From Dicyema japonicum (taxonomy: Eukaryota > Dicyemida > Rhombozoa > Dicyemidae): a DNA stretch of 64,000 nucleotides. The notes beneath the pieces are model-generated. The model saw only the letters and a list, made by a program, of their open reading frames with translations. It was not told the origin of the DNA and searched no databases. Both the position numbers and the translations under genes were made by a program. The DNA lies in the NCBI GenBank assembly GCA_011109175.1, contig RDEW01000014.1, positions 506,042-570,041 on the forward strand, read 5' to 3'. Within the stretch, counting starts at the first letter, position 1; the number at the start of each line of letters is the position of its first letter. Shown one piece after another: positions 60,122 through 64,000 of this stretch.

Positions 60122-60472
60122 TTTAAAAATAAAACTTTTTTGATGCGAACGATCATTGAAAATCTGATTATACATTTGTTTGTAAGATTCTGTATCGGAA
60201 TCAGAATTTGTTGATTGGTTATTTTCCCAAGTTTCATTAAAATAAAGCCATTTCTCGTTTCGCATCTTTCAAATTTCTCTTTTAATTCTTTTAGTGTTAT
60301 AGAATTCTTTATACCTTTTAGATTTTGGATATAAACTAAATATATTTAAATATTAAACTGATTATATTTATCTATAAAAGAAGATCTTTTCATCGGTTGA
60401 TATTCTTCCTCATTAGATTCAAACAAATTCACTAAATTTCAGATTTTACTATGAACCATTCCATAAATCCAT
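60122..60472 (-). pseudogene. Broken tandem copy of the minus-strand paired gene
   Basis: It has the same three-exon layout as 53512-53871. Two 3-bp changes keep the frame. However, a 2-nt loss after LKRE creates a TGA, a 1-nt loss follows shortly, and one T is lost from the run before the stop. It is therefore probably not functional. Confidence 0.55.
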
Positions 60473-61080
60473 TATGCGTAGTAATCTGATTTTTATTATA
60501 TAAATACTCAATGTTATTTTGAGAAAATATAATTACAATCAAACATCAGAAAAACTAACTTATGTGACTACTTTCTTATTTATTTCATTTTGTGAATGTA
60601 TTAATTAGAAATTTTGATTTAAGATAAATTTCAATATAAAAAGTAATATTATTACTAAATTTTATGTTTACAATGTTAAATAAAAACTTAACAGCATATT
60701 TGATATAATTGGATATTTTAATATTTGAATATTCATTTTTGACAATAATATTAAATAATTCAACATGCTATTTTAAAGTAATTTTTAAATTATCTTTATT
60801 GTTTCGCGATATTTTAAATTTTGACGTAAAATATTGTGATTACTCATAAATTTTTATTTCGTATATAGAAGAAATTGCATTATAATAAATTTTAAATTAT
60901 AAGAGATTTAAATAATAATTGTAAATTCTAAGAGATTAATAAAGATTTAATAGAAAAAAAGAATTTTTGTTATTATATAGACTATCAAATATAGTGATAA
61001 AATTATTAGCTAATAATTTTATTAATCGCAATAATATCGAAAATTATATAATGGATTTAGATCGCCGATTGTTAGTAGAA

Positions 61081-61465
61081 ATGGACTTGTGGAATGGTTT
61101 CTAGTATAATATTAATTAAGTTAATTTGTTTGTAGCTGACGATGAGCAAGATGACAGCAATAAACGAAATAAACCGACAAGCGACATGGACAGCCAGATG
61201 AAGTGACATATTTAAATATATTTGTAGATTAGATGCAACTTCCAAAAGAGCACGACAGGAATCTAACACTAAGTTTTCCGAAACAAGAAAAGATGATAGT
61301 GATAGTCAAAAATCGAAACCAATGACCTTCAAGGAAATATGGAACTATGACAGACTCAAACAAGAAGATTCAGAATGGGAGAGAGAATCTGGCAAAAAAA
61401 TGTTTGACCATATCTACAATAATATTATGGCTTGGTCGCAAAAATGGGATGAAGAAAAGTTGTAG
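61081..61465 (+). CDS. Tandem copy 2 of the plus-strand paired gene, 111 aa
   Basis: Exons are 61081-61096, 61121-61202 and 61228-61465, the same lengths as in copy 1. Introns are 24 nt (GTTTCT...ATTAAG) and 25 nt. The only length change relative to copy 1 lies in intron 1. Exon differences are all substitutions, several synonymous. The product begins MDLWNVNLFVADDEQDDSNK and ends IMAWSQKWDEEKL. The frame is intact, unlike its minus-strand neighbour. Confidence 0.65.
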
Positions 61466-61768
61466 TTTTTAATATTTTCAGCTCTTCCAAAAAGCGAAAT
61501 AAAAAAAATAAATAATCATCTTTAACCATCGATAATTATCACTAATGATAATAATTTCCAAATTTGTTACTATAATTAATTAATTTACACTAATTTAAAT
61601 CAAAAGAAATGCGGCATCGTTATTAGGGCAGATGACACTTAATGGGACTACAATGACAATATCAGTGTTCACTTCAACTCTACCTTATTCAAGGACGGAA
61701 AAATACGACTGTATGCTCAATTGATATCCAGAAGGCTTTTAACTCGGTTCGAGTAAGATTATCACGCA

Positions 61769-62440
61769 CAAAATATATTCGTCGAACATTGACGCAAACC
61801 TGAAATATAATTGGGAAATTTCTTGAGTGGTCGACGAGGACGAGTACACTATGACAATTGATGTTCCGTATCGAGAATATTAGCAATTGGCGTTCCACAT
61901 GGCCCCCCATTATCTCCCCTATTGTTAAACGTTAGGATGGATGACTTGCCACTCTCTCAGGGGGACGCTGACTTATTATTAACGTATGCTGATGATATAG
62001 TTATTGCCTCGAGGGATGTGAGTATTGTGGATTCAACGAGAAGAATACAGGACAATATGAATAAATTAAGTTCATGGCTTTGGAAAAATCAATTGACTGA
62101 TAGCCCGGAGAAGTCGGTGTCGACCATATTCACGACAAACAGAAGACTATGGAAAGTATCAATTGACGTCACACTGGATGGAAGATTATCCCGCAAAACA
62201 AATACAGAAAATCCTGGGAGTCACCTTGGACACCTTCTTAATCATTACAAAACATGTCGAAAATATGTTATTGACTTGTACGAGGAAAATCAACTTCTTG
62301 AAGGCGTTCTTGTGAAACCTAAGAAACATGAAAAGATCTGAGTGACTGGTAGTCATATGCAAACAGTTTATCGAGGCGACAATAGGATACGCATGTTAAT
62401 ATCAGGGGATCTTACCTTTCTACAATGAATTGGACAGATC
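61769..62440 (+). repeat. Tandem 3.2 kb unit, partial copy 3
   Basis: Only the RT-fragment part is present; it diverges from copies 1 and 2 after CTACAATGAATT at about 62440. Confidence 0.75.
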
Positions 62441-62580
62441 TGCAAAATTCAAGTGAAGGAAGCAAACCTTCTAAGGAAATCTTCATCGTGTGGAAATCCT
62501 CCAAGAAACCTTGAAAAATATGATAGAGGCAATTGAACACTACCTGTGAAGGACTCTTTATGTGGACCCGCCCATATCGG
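61780..62580 (+). pseudogene. Jockey-type RT fragment, tandem copy 3
   Basis: The same YADDIVIAS block lies at 61922-62160, then 1-nt losses change the frame after VTLDG. Unlike copies 1 and 2, it continues past 62440 into what may be the original downstream jockey sequence (readable as KIQVKEANLLRKSS). That would make copy 3 the older edge of the array. Confidence 0.6.
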
Positions 62581-62639
62581 AAAATGTCTTAACCAAATAA
62601 CTACAAAAAAAACCGTCTTAACCAATAACTAGTAATTCA

Positions 62640-62795
62640 CTCGATTATTTGTCCGTCTTAATATTTTATATGACAATGATCTCCTCAAAGACCATCGCCC
62701 CCTGATCAGAAAAATCGCTCCTTGACAAAAAAATCGCTCCCTTGAAAAAAAATCGGGCGATTCGCCCCTCGCTGAGAACCATTGGTTTAAACAAT
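62640..62795 (-). mobile_element. hAT (Charlie-like) end
   Basis: Read on the minus strand from 62795, CAATGGTTCTCAGCGAGGGG followed by repeated GGGCGA and GGAGCGATTTTT words is a Charlie-type hAT terminal repeat. The other end was not found, and the frames across it are meaningless. Confidence 0.5.
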
Positions 62796-62919
62796 AATAA
62801 AAATTTTTTCTAAATTGAGAGTAATGTGGAATGATATTTTTCAATTAGCTGCATACTTATCGAGAAATATTTTTTTTAATTATTAATTAAAAAAACTTAA
62901 TAAATCTAGATTCCAGATA

Positions 62920-64000
62920 CAGTAAATTCTCTCGAATCCGCCAATTTCGGGGATCGGCAAAAATCTGACGGATTCGAGAGACTTTTGATTTTTTATCCAT
63001 TAATAATGTAAATCAAAAAAATTATTTATAAGAAAAAAATCAGTAAGTTTTGATTAGCATCTTTTTATAGTACGGATCATTGAAGATCCAAGCTTTCAAT
63101 AGACTCAAGATTTTCGACATTAAAGAATTCTTCTTGATTATAGAATTCTTTTAATTTATTTAAAGGCTAGGAAAGCCTCGCTAATAGCTATACCTTTCAG
63201 ACTTTCTTCAAGGGGTTCTTCACTATCAATTTCTTGTTCTGATTCTCCAAATCATTCAAATCAAGTTCTTCATTTTCATTGTAGTCAATTTCGATATTAA
63301 GTCTCTCTTCCAAAGGATCATATATGTTCATTTTGTCTAGATTATATTCGTAATTTTTAATAACAAGGTTTTCATAATTTATATTTTCAATGTTTTGAAT
63401 CCATTTTGCGTGCATTTTAATATTAAAGAACTATCTATCTAGTTCCAAGCATTGACTGAAACTCTGTTTCAATACTTTATAACCTGATTTAAGGTTACTA
63501 CAAACACTCTTGGAGATATCATTTTGTAAAATAAACCAGTTTAGTCCGCATTATAAACATTTTGAGCTCCTTGGAGATTCATTTTATTTTGATTAATTTA
63601 ATAAAATCTGATACCACATTAGGGTCAAAATTTAAAGTTGCAGATTCTCCATGCATATTTTGTAACTTCAAACCTTTCCTCTTTTTAAATTTAACAAGCT
63701 CCCTTTGGTTCCTTTGAAATCAGTGATCCCTCGTTTCGATGCAAATGTTTTGACTTTCTCAGTAATAATTTAATCGTTCAAATGGCTCTTTTAACATCCA
63801 TTGAATTAACCAAAGAAATCGTATCATAATCGATTTCACTAAACTTTAAATATTCTTTGCGAAAAATTTCAGATCGTAAGTTATTCAACATATTTTCAGA
63901 TCCTCATTTACTTCTCAGATCATCAATAGATCTAAGAGAAATAGGTGCATTATATTTTTTGGAAAAAATTTCTGAAATTTTCATCGAAAGTAATTCAATA
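62920..64000 (-). mobile_element. Tigger element running off the window
   Basis: The left end is TA (62918-62919) then CAGTAAATTCTCTCGAATCC, with an inner inverted CGGATTCGAGAG as in the ends at 17469 and 32555. The transposase is on the minus strand, so its start lies beyond 64000. Confidence 0.7.
63197..64000 (-). pseudogene. Tigger transposase, partial, DDE core deleted
   Basis: Minus-strand blocks, entering from the window edge: an N-terminal part with ISLRSIDDLRSK; FASKRGITDFKGTKGSLLN; KRGKGLKLQNMHGESATLNF; then VYNAD-stop-TGLFYKMISPR, which holds the first catalytic Asp with the following Glu codon mutated to TAA. The frame then jumps to an acidic C-terminus (63415-63197, DPLEERLNIEIDYNENEELD). 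The second Asp and third catalytic residue are missing. Several frameshifts are present. Confidence 0.65.

Larger units (their letters stand above)
55175..61768 (+). repeat. Tandem 3.2 kb unit, copy 2, split by an R4-like element
   Basis: The unit is identical in order to copy 1. The R4/Dong-like element at 55902-59298 lies between the RT fragment and the small ORF. Without it the unit is about 3.2 kb. Confidence 0.85.

Overview
The window is eukaryotic, AT-rich nuclear DNA made mostly of nested and decayed transposable elements: non-LTR retrotransposons of jockey, RTE and R4/Dong type, hAT, pogo/Tigger, Tc1/IS630-like and Ginger-like DNA elements. They sit in segmental duplications that also carry pieces of ordinary genes. 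I see no operons, no CRISPR array, no LTR pairs and no RNA gene that I can support.

The most informative signal is a set of very short spliceosomal-looking introns, mostly 20-30 nt with GT...AG ends. They rejoin otherwise broken frames in several unrelated genes: a 359-codon gene at 25514-26660 (-) with introns of 23, 21 and 23 nt; a Ginger-like transposase at 19687-21173 (+) with introns of 26, 22, 26, 26 and 26 nt plus a tentative 35 nt; a paralogous gene pair at 53512-53871 (-) and 54484-54869 (+) with 23-25 nt introns; and a gene fragment in repeat family A with an intron of 25-28 nt. Introns this short are known from dicyemid mesozoans, some microsporidia and a few reduced protists. Intron-rich genes together with animal-type transposons make a dicyemid-like parasitic animal the best guess, but the window alone does not prove it.

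Layout. 0-5 kb: sparse, with two candidate orphan genes at 1593-1956 (+) and 3341-3849 (-). 4.6-9.5 kb: jockey, RTE and another non-LTR relic. 9.5-12.8 kb: repeat family A (minus orientation). 12.8-26.6 kb: a large inverted duplication, arm 1 at 12811-15730 and arm 2 at 26660-21181. The spacer holds a partial family A copy, a jockey copy and the Ginger-like transposon, whose right end lies inside the duplicated segment. Arm 2 additionally received an 0.8 kb RTE and a 2 kb ORF1-only LINE. 27-33 kb: a hAT element and the most complete family A copy. 33-44.5 kb: jockey, RTE, Tc1 and two pogo elements, nested in each other. 44.5-51.3 kb: two more family A copies, one split by a ZBED5/SCAND3-like hAT with an 8-bp target duplication. 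52-62.4 kb: tandem 3.2 kb units, each carrying a jockey RT fragment, a small minus-strand ORF and the divergent paralogous gene pair. One unit is split by a 3.4 kb R4/Dong-like retrotransposon. 62.6-64 kb: a hAT end and a Tigger element running off the window.

Most element genes are broken by stops and frameshifts. The freshest are the Ginger-like element (two nonsense codons in an otherwise continuous spliced frame), the R4-like RT and the tandem 3.2 kb units.
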